Positions 25,045 through 34,975 of a stretch of DNA of 46,500 nucleotides are shown piece by piece. The stretch spans positions 1 through 46,500 of the forward strand of contig JANRDC010000027.1 of assembly GCA_030726725.1 (NCBI GenBank), read 5' to 3'. How positions within the stretch are numbered: position 1 is the stretch's first letter; every line of letters begins with the position of its first letter. The notes beneath the pieces are model-generated. The model ran no database searches and was not told where the DNA came from. It saw nothing but the letters and a program-made list of their open reading frames with translations. The position numbers and the translations under genes are program-made. The stretch comes from Flavobacteriaceae bacterium. Lineage in GTDB: Bacteria; Bacteroidota; Bacteroidia; Flavobacteriales; Flavobacteriaceae.

Positions 25045-25925
25045 TGAAAGTAGCGCTCTACGGATACAAGCCATCACATGAGGCCCTGCTGACAGTCCGC
25101 TCATTCATCGATATGGTGTATGGCAGCTCTGACGAATTGATCATGGAGGAGGATTTGTTGGCGCAAATCAAAACGTATTGGCCTGAGCTGGAATACCCGA
25201 CCTACAACGAAGCTCAAGGTCTGGGGTCGGATGTCGACTTGATGGTCAGTTTTGGTGGCGATGGAACCATGTTGCGTTCGGTAACCTACCTCAAAGACTC
25301 GGGCGTTCCCCTGGTTGGTGTCAATACGGGTCGACTCGGATTCTTGTCCACCCTGGATCAGGAAGATATACACTTTATTTTGTCCGACTTTAAGGCAGGT
25401 GCCTACACCTTGGACGAACGCACCTTGCTGCATGTGCAACACGATCAGCCTGACAGCTGGAGTGTCCCTTTGCCTATTGCCTTAAACGAAGTAACCGTGA
25501 GCCGCAAGGATACCACTTCGATGATTACCATCGAGACCTATCTGGATGGCGAATACCTGACCCACTACTGGGCCGATGGTTTGATTATCTCAACCCCGAC
25601 TGGATCTACTGGATATTCCTTGAGTTGTGGTGGCCCTGTCGTCACTCCAGCCTCAGGGGTGTTCGTCATCACACCCATTGCCCCACACCACCTCAATGCC
25701 AGACCTATGGTGATTCCAGATACTACCAAAATCAGTCTTAGGGTTACCGGTAGAGAAAAACAACACCTGGTTTCCATGGATTCCCGTTTGGTGTCTGTGG
25801 ACAACGAACAGTGGATATACATTGAAAAAGCACCGTACACCATCAAAATGGTGGAGTACGCATCTGAGCGCTTTCTAAAGACACTGCGCAAGAAGATGAT
25901 GTGGGGCGAAGACAAACGCAATTGA
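25044..25925 (+). CDS. nadK: NAD kinase
   Basis: A 293-residue NAD kinase that makes NADP+ from NAD+ and ATP or polyphosphate. The diagnostic GGDGT is in VSFGGDGTMLRSV, and NTGRLGFLS and the NE/D-containing LNEVTVSRKD follow. The substrate loop STPTGSTGYSLSCGGPVV is intact. The ATG overlaps the preceding stop (TGATG) and the stop overlaps the DUF6089 ATG, so it sits inside a tightly coupled operon. Confidence 0.96.
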   Translation: MKVALYGYKPSHEALLTVRSFIDMVYGSSDELIMEEDLLAQIKTYWPELEYPTYNEAQGLGSDVDLMVSFGGDGTMLRSVTYLKDSGVPLVGVNTGRLGFLSTLDQEDIHFILSDFKAGAYTLDERTLLHVQHDQPDSWSVPLPIALNEVTVSRKDTTSMITIETYLDGEYLTHYWADGLIISTPTGSTGYSLSCGGPVVTPASGVFVITPIAPHHLNARPMVIPDTTKISLRVTGREKQHLVSMDSRLVSVDNEQWIYIEKAPYTIKMVEYASERFLKTLRKKMMWGEDKRN

Positions 25926-26635
25926 TGAAAAAACACTGTTTGCAATTTCTATTTTTGGCTGTGTTTTTTTTCGCTGCCTCAGCCTCAGCCCAGCGCTATG
26001 AGCTCGGGATCATGGGCGGTGGTGCCAACATGATTGGCGATGTCGGCAGCACACAATACATCGACCCCAACAGCCCAGCCACAGGCGTGCTGTTTCGGTG
26101 GAACAAAAGCATGCGCTATGCTTGGCGGGCTTCTGTGATGCACACCAATCTCAGCGCAGAGGACCAATTATCCCATGACCCGTACAAACAGGCACGGGGT
26201 TACTCCGCCACCAATAGCTTAACCGCTCTTTCCCTAGGCCTGGAATTTAACTACCGCAATTTTAACCTCCACCGATTTGGCGGCCAATGGTCTCCTTATC
26301 TGTTTTCAGGGGTTACTGTATTTAATGCCCAACCCAAGCGCGGTACAGTTTTTGCTGCTGTTCCCGTGTCTCAGGATGAGTGGGGATGGGCTGTTCCGGT
26401 AGGTGTAGGCGTAAAGTGGCGCCCCAAGACTTATCTGGTCTTTGGCCTTGAATCCATCCTTAATGCCACATTTACAGACAATTTAGATGGAAGTAATCCA
26501 AAGAATGATAAATTTGCAAACCTCAATCCAGGGGATTATTTCGGAAATCCCAATAGCAAGGATTGGTGGGTGTGGACAGGTTTAACCCTGACCTATACTT
26601 TTGGCCAAAAGCCATGTGTTGAATGTTATAAGTAA
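25925..26635 (+). CDS. DUF6089 outer-membrane protein
   Basis: A 236-residue predicted outer-membrane barrel with a signal peptide ending SASAQ (about residue 20). The body alternates hydrophobic and polar strands (YELGIMGGGANMIGDVG, the family's start) and ends in aromatic-rich strands (WWVWTGLTLTYTFGQ). It matches DUF6089, which in flavobacteria lies between nadK and uppS; its function is not known, but position suggests envelope assembly. The start is set by the one-base overlap with the nadK stop, and the uppS ATG follows directly. Confidence 0.85.
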   Translation: MKKHCLQFLFLAVFFFAASASAQRYELGIMGGGANMIGDVGSTQYIDPNSPATGVLFRWNKSMRYAWRASVMHTNLSAEDQLSHDPYKQARGYSATNSLTALSLGLEFNYRNFNLHRFGGQWSPYLFSGVTVFNAQPKRGTVFAAVPVSQDEWGWAVPVGVGVKWRPKTYLVFGLESILNATFTDNLDGSNPKNDKFANLNPGDYFGNPNSKDWWVWTGLTLTYTFGQKPCVECYK

Positions 26636-27382
26636 ATGTCTGAAGCAATTCATTCCATAGACCCTGAAAGGTTGCCCAAGCACCTGTCCATCATCATGGA
26701 CGGGAATGGTCGTTGGGCCAAGGCTCAGGGAAAACCGCGTACGTACGGCCATGAAATGGGGGTGAAAACCGTCAAGAAAATTGTGGAAGCTTGTGTGCGG
26801 TGGAAGATCGCGTATTTAACCCTATATACTTTTTCTACAGAAAACTGGAACAGACCCCAGTATGAAGTGGATTTGCTGATGCGTTTGTTGGTTAAATCCT
26901 TAAAAAAGGAGTTGCCTACTTTTATAGAAAACAATGTGCGCTTGGGTGCTATCGGCAGTTTAGAGGCGCTCCCTGGCTCAGCTCAGAAGGAATTAAAGGA
27001 AGTTATTGAGGCAACGAGCCAACACACAGGCATGACCTTGACCTTGGCCTTGAGTTATGGAGCCCGAGAGGAGCTCACTCAGGCGATGCGACAAATAGCC
27101 GATAAGGTTAAAAATAACATAATTAAGCCAGAAGATATTGACCAGGCGTGTATTAATACCCATCTTTACACCTGTGATCTTCCGGATGTAGACCTGCTGA
27201 TCCGCACAAGTGGAGAGCAGCGCATCAGCAACTTTTTGTTGTGGCAGATCGCTTATGCAGAATTGTATTTTACTGAGGTGTTTTGGCCGGAGTTTGATGA
27301 AAACGCCCTAGAAAACGCCTTTTTGAGTTATCAACATAGAGAGAGAAGATTTGGAAAAACAAGTGAGCAAGTTCAGTCCTAA
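26636..27382 (+). CDS. uppS: isoprenyl (undecaprenyl) diphosphate synthase
   Basis: A 248-residue cis-prenyltransferase that builds undecaprenyl diphosphate, the lipid carrier for peptidoglycan and surface glycans. The catalytic Asp is in IIMDGNGRWAK (Asp22). RTYGHEMG and YTFSTENWNRP follow, and the C-terminal block is RTSGEQRISNFLLWQ with YTEVFWPEF-like FTEVFWPEF. The length is standard. It begins immediately after the DUF6089 stop and overlaps the 5' end of bamA. Confidence 0.96.
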   Translation: MSEAIHSIDPERLPKHLSIIMDGNGRWAKAQGKPRTYGHEMGVKTVKKIVEACVRWKIAYLTLYTFSTENWNRPQYEVDLLMRLLVKSLKKELPTFIENNVRLGAIGSLEALPGSAQKELKEVIEATSQHTGMTLTLALSYGAREELTQAMRQIADKVKNNIIKPEDIDQACINTHLYTCDLPDVDLLIRTSGEQRISNFLLWQIAYAELYFTEVFWPEFDENALENAFLSYQHRERRFGKTSEQVQS

Positions 27383-29972
27383 AGCGTTCATATGGCACAT
27401 GTGCACGATCGCAGCCTTATTGTTATGTGGGGCTTCAGGCTGGGCACAAGACCAGAAACTCAATTTTGAGGAGGGCAAAAAGTACCAAATCGACACCTTG
27501 CGCGTGACCGGGTTAAAAACCTATAACGAACAAACCGTTAAGACATATACAGGCCTTCGCGAAGGCATGACCATCACCCTGCCTGGAGAGCAAGTGGCGA
27601 CGATGATTTCCAAACTGTGGGATCTCGAACTGTTTAGCGACATCAATTTATACATCACCAATACCCAAGGAGATCGCGTTTCTTTGGAGCTCGCAATCTT
27701 GGAGAGACCGGTGCTTTCCGAAGTAGAGGTCAAGGGTATTTCATTTAGAAAGGTAGAAGACATTCTCAAGGACACCGATTTAAAAAAAGGAAAGAAGATC
27801 ACCAAGAGTTTGATTTCCAACACAAAAAATTACTTGGAAAACAAGTACAAAAAAGAAGGGTACCTCAACACCAAGGTATCCATCATTACCGTTGATGACA
27901 CTACGGCGGTCAACGCCCAAAAAATGCGGGTAAATATTGACCGTGGAGACAAGGTAAAAATCCGTCAAATAATTTTTGAGGGCAACGAGGCACTTTCGGA
28001 TGCCAAACTCCGCAAATCACTTAAAAAAACCAAGTCAAAGGCCATCTATCGTTTTTGGAAGAAGTCTAAATATATTCCAGAAGATTACGCAGAGGATTTG
28101 ACCAAGTTGGCAGATGTATACGCTTCGAACGGTTACCGTGATGCCCGAGTATTGGGCGACACGCTGATCAACCACAACTCCGGTCTTATTTCCGTTAAAA
28201 TCAATGTGGAAGAGGGGCGAAAGTATTACTTCGGAAATATTGATTTCGTAGGCAATACCGTTTATCCTGACCATATTTTATCCAAGGTATTGGGTATTAA
28301 AAAAGGAGACACTTACAACGGTGTATTGCTTCGCGAGCGGGTTCAGGACAAGACCAAACCCGATGCTGAAGACATCACCAATTTGTATCAGAACAACGGA
28401 TATTTGTTTTCGAGCATCAATCCTGTTGAGGTTTCAGCAGCTAACGATACCATTGATTTTGAGATCAGAATCATCGAGGGCAAGGAGTCATTCCTCAACC
28501 ACATCTATGTATCTGGAAACGAAAAGACCAATGACCACGTGATCTACAGAGAGATGCGCACCAGACCTGGTCAAAAATATTCCAAGGACAATATCATGCG
28601 TACCATCCGCGAATTGGGTCAACTCGGATTTTTTGATGCGGAACAAATTGCACCAGACATTCAGAATCCTGATCCAAACACGGGAACAGTGGATATCGCC
28701 TACAATCTGGTGGAGTCCGGTTCTAGTCAGATTGAACTCCAAGGAGGCTATGGTGGTGGCGGGTTCATCGGAACGCTCGGTCTTTCGTTTAGCAACTTTT
28801 CCATCCAGAATATTTTTGACAAGGAGTCTTATCAACCCGTACCTATGGGAGACGGACAGACCTTTGCCTTAAGGTTGCAAGCCAGCCGTACCTTCAGGGT
28901 GTACAGCTTAAATTTCTCTGAGCCCTGGTTGGGCGGTCGCAAGCCGGTTCAGTTTAACATCAACCTTTCGCGCACGCAGCAGTTTGCCTTTGATTACGCT
29001 TTGCGCGATGTGGATAAAAACAGATCATTTGCCATTACTGGATTGTCACTTGGACTAGCCAAAAGATTGCAGTGGCCTGACGATTATTTTACCGTATCCC
29101 ATGCCCTTGGATACCAGCAGTACGACTTTAACAACTACAATATTGGTTTGTTTAACTTTGGTAATGGCACCTCTAATGCGCTTTCTTACACTTTTGGGGT
29201 GTCTAGAAATTCTTCAGGTCCTAATCCTATTTTCCCGACCGAGGGTTCGCGTTTTGACATCACCGCCAAGCTCACCCCTCCTTTCTCACTTTTGGGAAGC
29301 AAAAAAGATTTTGCCTCGATCAGAGAAGAGGCAGAAGAAATTGTGGCCAACAGAAGAATTGGTGAGGCCTCTACTTTGGACTTACAGCGTTTGGAAGTTT
29401 TAGAGGAAGAGCGATTTAAGTGGTTGGAGTACTATAAAGTCAAGTTTAAAGGGGATTGGTACACCCGCCTATTCGGCAAATTCATCCTAAGAGCCAACGC
29501 AGAGTTTGGTTTCTTAGGTAACTACAATCAAGATATTGGTGATGTGCCGTTTGAGCGTTTCTTCGTCGGTGGCGATGGTATGGGTAACTTTACTATGGAC
29601 GGTCGAGATATGATTCAGCTGCGCGGTTATGAAAACCAAGCGCTTACCCCTGTGGATGAACTTACCGGACAACAAGAGGGTGGTTTGGTCTACAACAAGT
29701 TCTCTATGGAAATGCGTTACCCATTGACCCTAAAGCCATCGGCGTCTATATTTGCCATGACGTTCCTGGAAGCGGGAAATGCATTTGACAGCTTTAGCAC
29801 TTTTGATCCTTTTGACGCCAAGCGTTCTGCAGGTGTCGGAATTCGTATATTTATGCCTGCTTTTGGTTTGTTAGGCGTTGATTTTGGATATGGATTTGAT
29901 CAGGACAATCAGCCTAGTTCATTTGGACCAAGCGGTTGGCAGACACATTTTATTATTGGACAACAGTTTTAA
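27363..29972 (+). CDS. bamA: BamA, outer-membrane protein assembly factor
   Basis: About 869 residues: signal peptide ending GWAQ, five POTRA repeats (to about residue 420), and a C-terminal Omp85 barrel ending in the aromatic HFIIGQQF. It inserts beta-barrel proteins into the outer membrane. No ATG stands at the right place: the first in-frame ATG, 27399, would cut into the signal peptide. GTG at 27363 gives a basic n-region (KFSPKAF) before the hydrophobic core; TTG at 27351 is the alternative. Either overlaps uppS by 20-32 bases. Neighbours (uppS upstream, two ompH downstream) are the usual partners. The Omp85 hallmark VRGY/F is present as IQLRGYE. Confidence 0.93.
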   Translation: MSKFSPKAFIWHMCTIAALLLCGASGWAQDQKLNFEEGKKYQIDTLRVTGLKTYNEQTVKTYTGLREGMTITLPGEQVATMISKLWDLELFSDINLYITNTQGDRVSLELAILERPVLSEVEVKGISFRKVEDILKDTDLKKGKKITKSLISNTKNYLENKYKKEGYLNTKVSIITVDDTTAVNAQKMRVNIDRGDKVKIRQIIFEGNEALSDAKLRKSLKKTKSKAIYRFWKKSKYIPEDYAEDLTKLADVYASNGYRDARVLGDTLINHNSGLISVKINVEEGRKYYFGNIDFVGNTVYPDHILSKVLGIKKGDTYNGVLLRERVQDKTKPDAEDITNLYQNNGYLFSSINPVEVSAANDTIDFEIRIIEGKESFLNHIYVSGNEKTNDHVIYREMRTRPGQKYSKDNIMRTIRELGQLGFFDAEQIAPDIQNPDPNTGTVDIAYNLVESGSSQIELQGGYGGGGFIGTLGLSFSNFSIQNIFDKESYQPVPMGDGQTFALRLQASRTFRVYSLNFSEPWLGGRKPVQFNINLSRTQQFAFDYALRDVDKNRSFAITGLSLGLAKRLQWPDDYFTVSHALGYQQYDFNNYNIGLFNFGNGTSNALSYTFGVSRNSSGPNPIFPTEGSRFDITAKLTPPFSLLGSKKDFASIREEAEEIVANRRIGEASTLDLQRLEVLEEERFKWLEYYKVKFKGDWYTRLFGKFILRANAEFGFLGNYNQDIGDVPFERFFVGGDGMGNFTMDGRDMIQLRGYENQALTPVDELTGQQEGGLVYNKFSMEMRYPLTLKPSASIFAMTFLEAGNAFDSFSTFDPFDAKRSAGVGIRIFMPAFGLLGVDFGYGFDQDNQPSSFGPSGWQTHFIIGQQF

Positions 29973-29975
29973 CGG

Positions 29976-30800
29976 ATGAAAACCGCACTGGGTTATATCG
30001 CATTATTTGTTTTGCTGCTGGTTTCAACCAGTGCAGTAGCCCAGAGAAGTGTGCGGGTAGCTTATGTGGATTTGGATGCCGTGTTGGCTTCATTACCAGC
30101 ATATGCTCAGGCACAAAAGAATTTAGAGGCTCGGGTGGAGGATTGGAAAAAAGAAGCCCAGGCTAGAGAAGAGGTCATCGCTGGTTTAAAGCAAGTGTTG
30201 GCTCAAGAACGTCCCTTGCTCACCCCAGAATTGATTCAGGATCGGGAAACAGAAATCAATGCAGCTACCCAAGAACTCATGCAGTACAGACAGCAGAGAT
30301 TTGGACCTGAAGGCGACTTGATGGTGGCCCGAAAAGGCATGATGGAGCCGATACAAGATCAAGTATACGAGGCGATTAGAAAATTGGGGGCGGAAAAAGG
30401 ATACGACTTTATCTTTGAGAAATCATCGGACGCTGTCATGTTGTACGCCCAGAAAAGATACGATCTAAGCGATGAATTGATTCGTTCTCTTTCCAAGGCA
30501 CAGCTCAAAGAGGAGTACAGTTTATCCGACGAAGCGATCAATGATCGGGTCAATGCACCTGAACCTAACCAGGCCCAAGAAAAACGCATCGCTGCGGAAC
30601 AGGAAAAAGAAACAGAAAGAGTTCAAGCTGTGGAGGCCAAAAACGAGGTCAGAAACCAAGTGATTTTATCTAAAAAGCAACAACAGGACAGTATTCGCGC
30701 GGCCCGTGTGGCTCAGTTTGAGGCCAACAAACAAAAAATGCTAGAAGCGCGCAAGGCAAGATCACAAACTAGCGCCAAAAAGAAAGACACGATTCAATAA
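29976..30800 (+). CDS. OmpH/Skp-family periplasmic chaperone (long form)
   Basis: A 274-residue Skp-like chaperone that carries unfolded outer-membrane proteins across the periplasm. Signal peptide ends AVAQ; the mature part starts with the OmpH hallmark VRVAYVDLDAVLASLP, then long coiled-coil arms. GYDFIFEKSSDAVMLYA is the typical C-terminal fold-back. Compared with the next gene, an extra tail of about 85 residues is highly charged (EQEKETERVQ). It starts 3 bases after the bamA stop, so it is in the same operon. Confidence 0.9.
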   Translation: MKTALGYIALFVLLLVSTSAVAQRSVRVAYVDLDAVLASLPAYAQAQKNLEARVEDWKKEAQAREEVIAGLKQVLAQERPLLTPELIQDRETEINAATQELMQYRQQRFGPEGDLMVARKGMMEPIQDQVYEAIRKLGAEKGYDFIFEKSSDAVMLYAQKRYDLSDELIRSLSKAQLKEEYSLSDEAINDRVNAPEPNQAQEKRIAAEQEKETERVQAVEAKNEVRNQVILSKKQQQDSIRAARVAQFEANKQKMLEARKARSQTSAKKKDTIQ

Positions 30801-30806
30801 TATCGT

Positions 30807-30814
30807 TATATTTG
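30807..30814 (+). promoter_or_regulatory. -7 box before the second ompH
   Basis: TATATTTG fits TAnnTTTG, 45 bases before the ATG at 30860, suggesting separate extra expression of the second chaperone. No -33 TTTG is evident. Confidence 0.4.
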
Positions 30815-30859
30815 ACCACTTATCCAGAAATTTATCTAACACCTATTTATTTTGACCCT

Positions 30860-31369
30860 ATGAAATCATTGAAGAAAATCGCATTGGCCCTGGTAGTATT
30901 TGTAGGCTTGACCTCTATGGCTCAAGCACAAAGCAAAGTGGCGCACATCAATGTACAAGAATTGTTGATGGACATGCCAGAGATGAAAGCTGCTGAGGCG
31001 GAATTGCAAAAGTTGTCTGAGACGTACAGAGCGGATATCGAAGACTCTATGACTGAATTGAGAAATAAGTATACTTTATACTCTAATGAGTCTGCAGCTA
31101 AGTCAAAAGAAGAGAATGAGAAAAGAGCGCTAGAGCTTCAAGGTTACGAGCGTTCAATTCAAGAAGCTCAGCAAACTGCTCAACAAGAATTGCAGAAAAA
31201 ACAAGCTGATTTATTTGGGCCTATCTCTGAAAAAGCTAAAAAAGCGATCGAGAAAGTTGCTGCAGCACAAGGTTTTGATTACGTGATTGATGCTACTCAA
31301 GGTTCTGGCCTGATTGTGGCTCAAGGAACTGATTTGTTGGCTGCTGTTAAAAAAGAATTAGGCTTCTAG
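30860..31369 (+). CDS. OmpH/Skp-family periplasmic chaperone (short form)
   Basis: A 169-residue Skp-like protein of normal family length. Signal peptide MKSLKKIALALVVFVG with cleavage after AQAQ; OmpH start KVAHINVQELLMDMP; coiled-coil arms rich in Glu/Lys/Gln; closing GFDYVIDATQGSGLIVAQG. The start is the ATG at 30860; the frame opens at 30812 but that stretch lacks signal features. The coding sequence uses A-ending codons strongly, suggesting high expression. It is ended by a terminator at 31391. Confidence 0.92.
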   Translation: MKSLKKIALALVVFVGLTSMAQAQSKVAHINVQELLMDMPEMKAAEAELQKLSETYRADIEDSMTELRNKYTLYSNESAAKSKEENEKRALELQGYERSIQEAQQTAQQELQKKQADLFGPISEKAKKAIEKVAAAQGFDYVIDATQGSGLIVAQGTDLLAAVKKELGF

Positions 31370-31390
31370 TCCATAGACTAAGTCAAATGG

Positions 31391-31417
31391 AAAAACCGCC
31401 TCTGTGCGGTTTTTTTT
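31391..31417 (+). terminator. terminator between ompH and murI
   Basis: AAAACCGC / GCGGTTTT around CTCTGT with a long T tail. It lies 21 bases after the second ompH and 13 bases before the murI ATG, so murI would depend on read-through or a promoter inside this stretch. Confidence 0.85.
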
Positions 31418-31430
31418 ATATCCTTGCACT

Positions 31431-32207
31431 ATGGAAATCAGTCGTCCATTGATCGGTTTTTTTGACTCCGGAGTAGGAGGTACTTCCATTTGGCATGCGG
31501 CTCATCAGCTGTTGCCTAGTGTTCATTCCCTTTACTTAGCCGACAGTGCTCATGCTCCCTATGGACTGTTGCCCTTGGAAGCTTTGGTGCACCGCACTGA
31601 GGTATTGACTGAATATTTGCTGTCTCAGGGTGCGGAACTGATTGTTGTCGCTTGTAATACGGCTACTACGAATGCCATCGCTCACTTAAGGGCTAGATAT
31701 CCCGTTTCTTTTGTGGGCATAGAACCGGCCATTAAACCTGCTACCCTACACACCCAATCCCAGGTGATCGGTGTTTTGGCCACTAGGGGTACCATTTCTA
31801 GCGGATTATTTCACAGCAGAATTCAAGCATTTGGTTCTGGATATACCTTGGTGATACAGCACGGTGATGGGTTGGTCGAAGAAATTGAGCAAGGCAGGCT
31901 GATGGGGGAGCAGGTTCGGGTATTGTTGTCGCAATATCTGTCTCCTATGTTGGCTCAAGGCGTAGATACCCTGGTGTTGGGTTGTACGCATTATCCATTT
32001 TTGACACCTGTGATCGAATCTCTTTTTCCAGGAGCCTTTCAAATTATTGATCCCAGCGATGCTGTGGCCCGGCAAATAACTCATCTTTGGCATCATCCCA
32101 CCGCTGAACAAGCAGGGCAAGCAGTTTTCCTGACCAATGGATCTTTGGAAGTGATGCGAGGATTTGCCCCTGAGGGCGCTGAGGTGCGGCAGACCAAAGA
32201 CTTTTAA
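31431..32207 (+). CDS. murI: glutamate racemase
   Basis: A 258-residue cofactor-independent racemase that makes D-glutamate for peptidoglycan. The N-terminal motif is FFDSGVGGTSIW. The two catalytic cysteines are Cys75 (VVACNTATTNA) and Cys185 (LGCTHYPFL). The start is the ATG at 31431; the frame opens upstream at 31404 but inside the terminator. Its 3' end overlaps the convergent folA by 4 bases. Confidence 0.96.
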   Translation: MEISRPLIGFFDSGVGGTSIWHAAHQLLPSVHSLYLADSAHAPYGLLPLEALVHRTEVLTEYLLSQGAELIVVACNTATTNAIAHLRARYPVSFVGIEPAIKPATLHTQSQVIGVLATRGTISSGLFHSRIQAFGSGYTLVIQHGDGLVEEIEQGRLMGEQVRVLLSQYLSPMLAQGVDTLVLGCTHYPFLTPVIESLFPGAFQIIDPSDAVARQITHLWHHPTAEQAGQAVFLTNGSLEVMRGFAPEGAEVRQTKDF

Positions 32208-32707
32208 ATCGTCCTTAGATAGGTATTGATTTTAAAGCTGTAGGCGTGTTTTTCATCTTTTTGATGGTCGATGGATTCTACCAACTCCCACTGATCTTTC
32301 GGCAATTCAGGAAAGAATGCATCAGCCTCAAAGGTTCCGTCTACTTCTGTTAAGCATACCTCATGAGCATATGGGAGCGCCTGGGCATAGATTTCACCCC
32401 CGCCAATGATAAATGCAATAGCTGAGTCAGCTGCTAACGCCAGTGCCTCTTCCAGGGTGTTGACCACCCTACAATCCGGGTGATTGACGATATATTCCTG
32501 ATTTCGGGTTACGATGATGTGGGGTCTATCAGGAAGCGGTTTAGGGAAGCTTTCAAATGTTTTTCGCCCCATAATGATGGGGTATCCCAAGGTGGTGTGC
32601 TTAAAATGTGCAAAATCATCGGGTAAGTGCCAAAGCAAAGCGCCTTCTTTTCCCAGACTTCGGTTGGTGCCCATGGCAGCGATCATACAAATATGTGTGG
32701 TACTCAT
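32204..32707 (-). CDS. folA: dihydrofolate reductase
   Basis: A 167-residue DHFR that reduces dihydrofolate with NADPH, regenerating the folate used by ThyA. Visible motifs are [21 protein letters not shown] (start of the fold, Met20-like loop), [10 protein letters not shown] (catalytic Asp), [12 protein letters not shown] and [13 protein letters not shown] (NADPH site). The length is standard. Its start overlaps the thyA stop by 4 bases, so the pair is co-translated. Confidence 0.96.
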   Translation of the reverse strand: MSTTHICMIAAMGTNRSLGKEGALLWHLPDDFAHFKHTTLGYPIIMGRKTFESFPKPLPDRPHIIVTRNQEYIVNHPDCRVVNTLEEALALAADSAIAFIIGGGEIYAQALPYAHEVCLTEVDGTFEADAFFPELPKDQWELVESIDHQKDEKHAYSFKINTYLRTI

Positions 32708-33528
32708 ATGGCTACAGCTCCTTTTATATGTGGGTGAGGATCGTATCCTTCCAGCGTAAAATCTTCGAATTCAAAGGAGAATATATCGGAGACCTCTGGA
32801 TTGATGATCATTTTAGGCAGGGGTTTTGGCGATCTTGAAAGCTGAAGATCTACTTGCTCCATGTGGTTGTTATAAATATGCGCATCGCCAAGCGTGTGGA
32901 TAAATTCCCCTGGTTCAAAACCGCACACTTGGGCGATCATCATGGTCAATAGGGCATAGGAAGCGATGTTAAATGGAACGCCTAAAAACACGTCTGCTGA
33001 GCGCTGATAGAGTTGGCAGGACAATCGACCATCTGCCACATAAAACTGAAAAAACGCATGGCAAGGAGGAAGGGCGGCTTTTCCTTGTGCTACATTGTCT
33101 GCAAAGCTCTGTTGGGTGTCGGGAAGCACGGAAGGATTCCAGGCAGAAACCAACATACGTCTGCTGTTGGGGTTGGTTTTTAACGTCTGGATCAATTCAG
33201 TAATCTGATCGATTTCCTCGCTGTTCCAGTTTCTCCATTGGTGACCGTATACAGGACCTAGATCACCGTGTTGGTCCGCCCACTCGTTCCAGATACGCAC
33301 ACCGTTTTCTTGCAAATACGCGATGTTGGTATCCCCCTTGAGGAACCAGAGCAGTTCGTAAATGATGGACTTAAGGTGGAGTTTTTTTGTGGTGACCATA
33401 GGGAACCCTTCAGCTAGATCAAAACGCATTTGATAGCCAAATACACTCAAAGTGCCCGTACCTGTGCGGTCTCCTTTTTGGACACCGTGGTCCTTGATGT
33501 GTTGCAGCAGTTCGTGGTATTGTTTCAT
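32704..33528 (-). CDS. thyA: thymidylate synthase
   Basis: A 274-residue ThyA that methylates dUMP to dTMP with methylene-tetrahydrofolate. The catalytic Cys is Cys156 ([11 protein letters not shown]). The dUMP-binding [17 protein letters not shown] and the N-terminal [12 protein letters not shown] are intact. It carries a conserved YDPHPHIKG near the end. Near E. coli length, with a few extra residues. It pairs with folA downstream and follows the nucleoside transporter by 25 bases. Confidence 0.97.
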   Translation of the reverse strand: MKQYHELLQHIKDHGVQKGDRTGTGTLSVFGYQMRFDLAEGFPMVTTKKLHLKSIIYELLWFLKGDTNIAYLQENGVRIWNEWADQHGDLGPVYGHQWRNWNSEEIDQITELIQTLKTNPNSRRMLVSAWNPSVLPDTQQSFADNVAQGKAALPPCHAFFQFYVADGRLSCQLYQRSADVFLGVPFNIASYALLTMMIAQVCGFEPGEFIHTLGDAHIYNNHMEQVDLQLSRSPKPLPKMIINPEVSDIFSFEFEDFTLEGYDPHPHIKGAVAI

Positions 33529-33553
33529 GATATTTACTTGATTCTTTGACTCA

Positions 33554-34975
33554 TTATCCCAAAATAATCCCTGCGATGGTCGCAGAAATTAAGGAGGCGA
33601 GCGATCCCCCCAAAACAGCTTTTAATCCAAAGGCTGAGAGCACTTTCCTCTGATTGGGCGCAAGTGATCCAATGCCGCCAATCTGAATGCCAATGGAGGC
33701 AAAATTGGCAAATCCACACAGCATATAAGTCGCCATAATCACAGACTTGTTGTAGGTGAAATGGGTGGCTTGGGTCATGTCTTTTAAGCTGGCTAATTGA
33801 GTATAAGCGACAAATTCGCTGGATGCAAGCTTGACACCCAGGAGTTGCCCCATTAGGGTAATGTCTTCAGCAGCAACCCCGATCAACCACATCAAAGGAG
33901 AGAAAATAAGCCCCATAAGTGATTCTAAGGAAAGCGATTGATAAGCGGTATGCGCAGCCATCCAGTCATTGATGGGGGTTGCCGCACCTACCCAACCAAA
34001 AATCCCGTTAAACAGCGCTATAAATGCGACGAAGACCAACAACATGGCCCCTACATTGGCCGCCAGTTTTAGTCCTTCTGTGGTTCCGTTGGCGATGGCA
34101 TCCAAAAAGTTAGTGCCTATTTTCTCATAGGATACTTCGATATTGGTATCAATGGTTTCGGTTTGTGGGTATAGGATTTTAGCGACTACTACCGCTCCAG
34201 GTGCAGCCATGACCGAGGCTGCCAATAGATGTCGGGCAAATGCTAACCTCATCTCAGGGTCATTGCCTCCTAAAAATCCGATGTATGCAGCCAACACACC
34301 ACCAGCCACTGTGGCCATACCGCCAATCATCACCAGCATCATTTCCGACTTGGTCATTTTGGGCAGATAGGCTTTAATGAGCAAGGGCGCTTCTGTTTGT
34401 CCCAAAAAAATATTTCCAGCCACAGAAAGAGATTCCGCTCCTGAAATACCCAAGGACTTGGTCAGTAACCAGGCCAGTCCTTTGACAACTTTCTGAATGA
34501 CACCCAGGTAAAAAAGCACGGAGGTCAATGCGGAGAAAAAGATAATGGTAGGGAGAATTTGAAAAGCAAAAATGTATCCAATGGATGGATTGTTCAAATC
34601 GAGCAGATTGCCCAACAAGAATTGGCTTCCAGCTAGGGTGTAGTCCAAAATGTTGAGGAATAACTGGCCGATCACACTGAAAAAGTTTTGTACCCAGACC
34701 AACTGGAGCACGCCAAGGGCCAGAAGAAACTGGAGACCCAAACCGATCCACACGGTTTTCCAGCGAATCGCCTTTCGGTTGGCAGAAAATAGATAAGCAA
34801 TACCGATTAAACAAACCATGCCAAGCATTCCTCTAAGTATGCTGCTCACCCCTAAAGTACTCGATTTAAGTACTTCAGCTTGGTTCACTGGTTCTTGTGC
34901 CCAAAGGGGCATGGCTGAAAACAACCACAAACCGACTGCGGTAGCGATAAGCTTAGTTGCGTTTGGAAATTTCAT
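33554..34975 (-). CDS. nupC: concentrative nucleoside transporter (CNT/NupC family)
   Basis: A 473-residue multi-helix transporter that brings nucleosides in with Na+ or H+. The family core is [22 protein letters not shown]-like ([16 protein letters not shown], about 200-215), with [10 protein letters not shown] and a C-terminal [14 protein letters not shown]. Before the first core helix there is an extra N-terminal hydrophobic segment ending AMPLWAQ, like a signal peptide, then about 20 periplasmic-looking residues. The start is taken as the ATG at 34975; 34999 would extend the overlap with the upstream nuclease gene. With thyA, folA and the deoxynucleoside kinases, it supplies the pyrimidine and purine salvage routes. 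Confidence 0.92.
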   Translation of the reverse strand: MKFPNATKLIATAVGLWLFSAMPLWAQEPVNQAEVLKSSTLGVSSILRGMLGMVCLIGIAYLFSANRKAIRWKTVWIGLGLQFLLALGVLQLVWVQNFFSVIGQLFLNILDYTLAGSQFLLGNLLDLNNPSIGYIFAFQILPTIIFFSALTSVLFYLGVIQKVVKGLAWLLTKSLGISGAESLSVAGNIFLGQTEAPLLIKAYLPKMTKSEMMLVMIGGMATVAGGVLAAYIGFLGGNDPEMRLAFARHLLAASVMAAPGAVVVAKILYPQTETIDTNIEVSYEKIGTNFLDAIANGTTEGLKLAANVGAMLLVFVAFIALFNGIFGWVGAATPINDWMAAHTAYQSLSLESLMGLIFSPLMWLIGVAAEDITLMGQLLGVKLASSEFVAYTQLASLKDMTQATHFTYNKSVIMATYMLCGFANFASIGIQIGGIGSLAPNQRKVLSAFGLKAVLGGSLASLISATIAGIILG

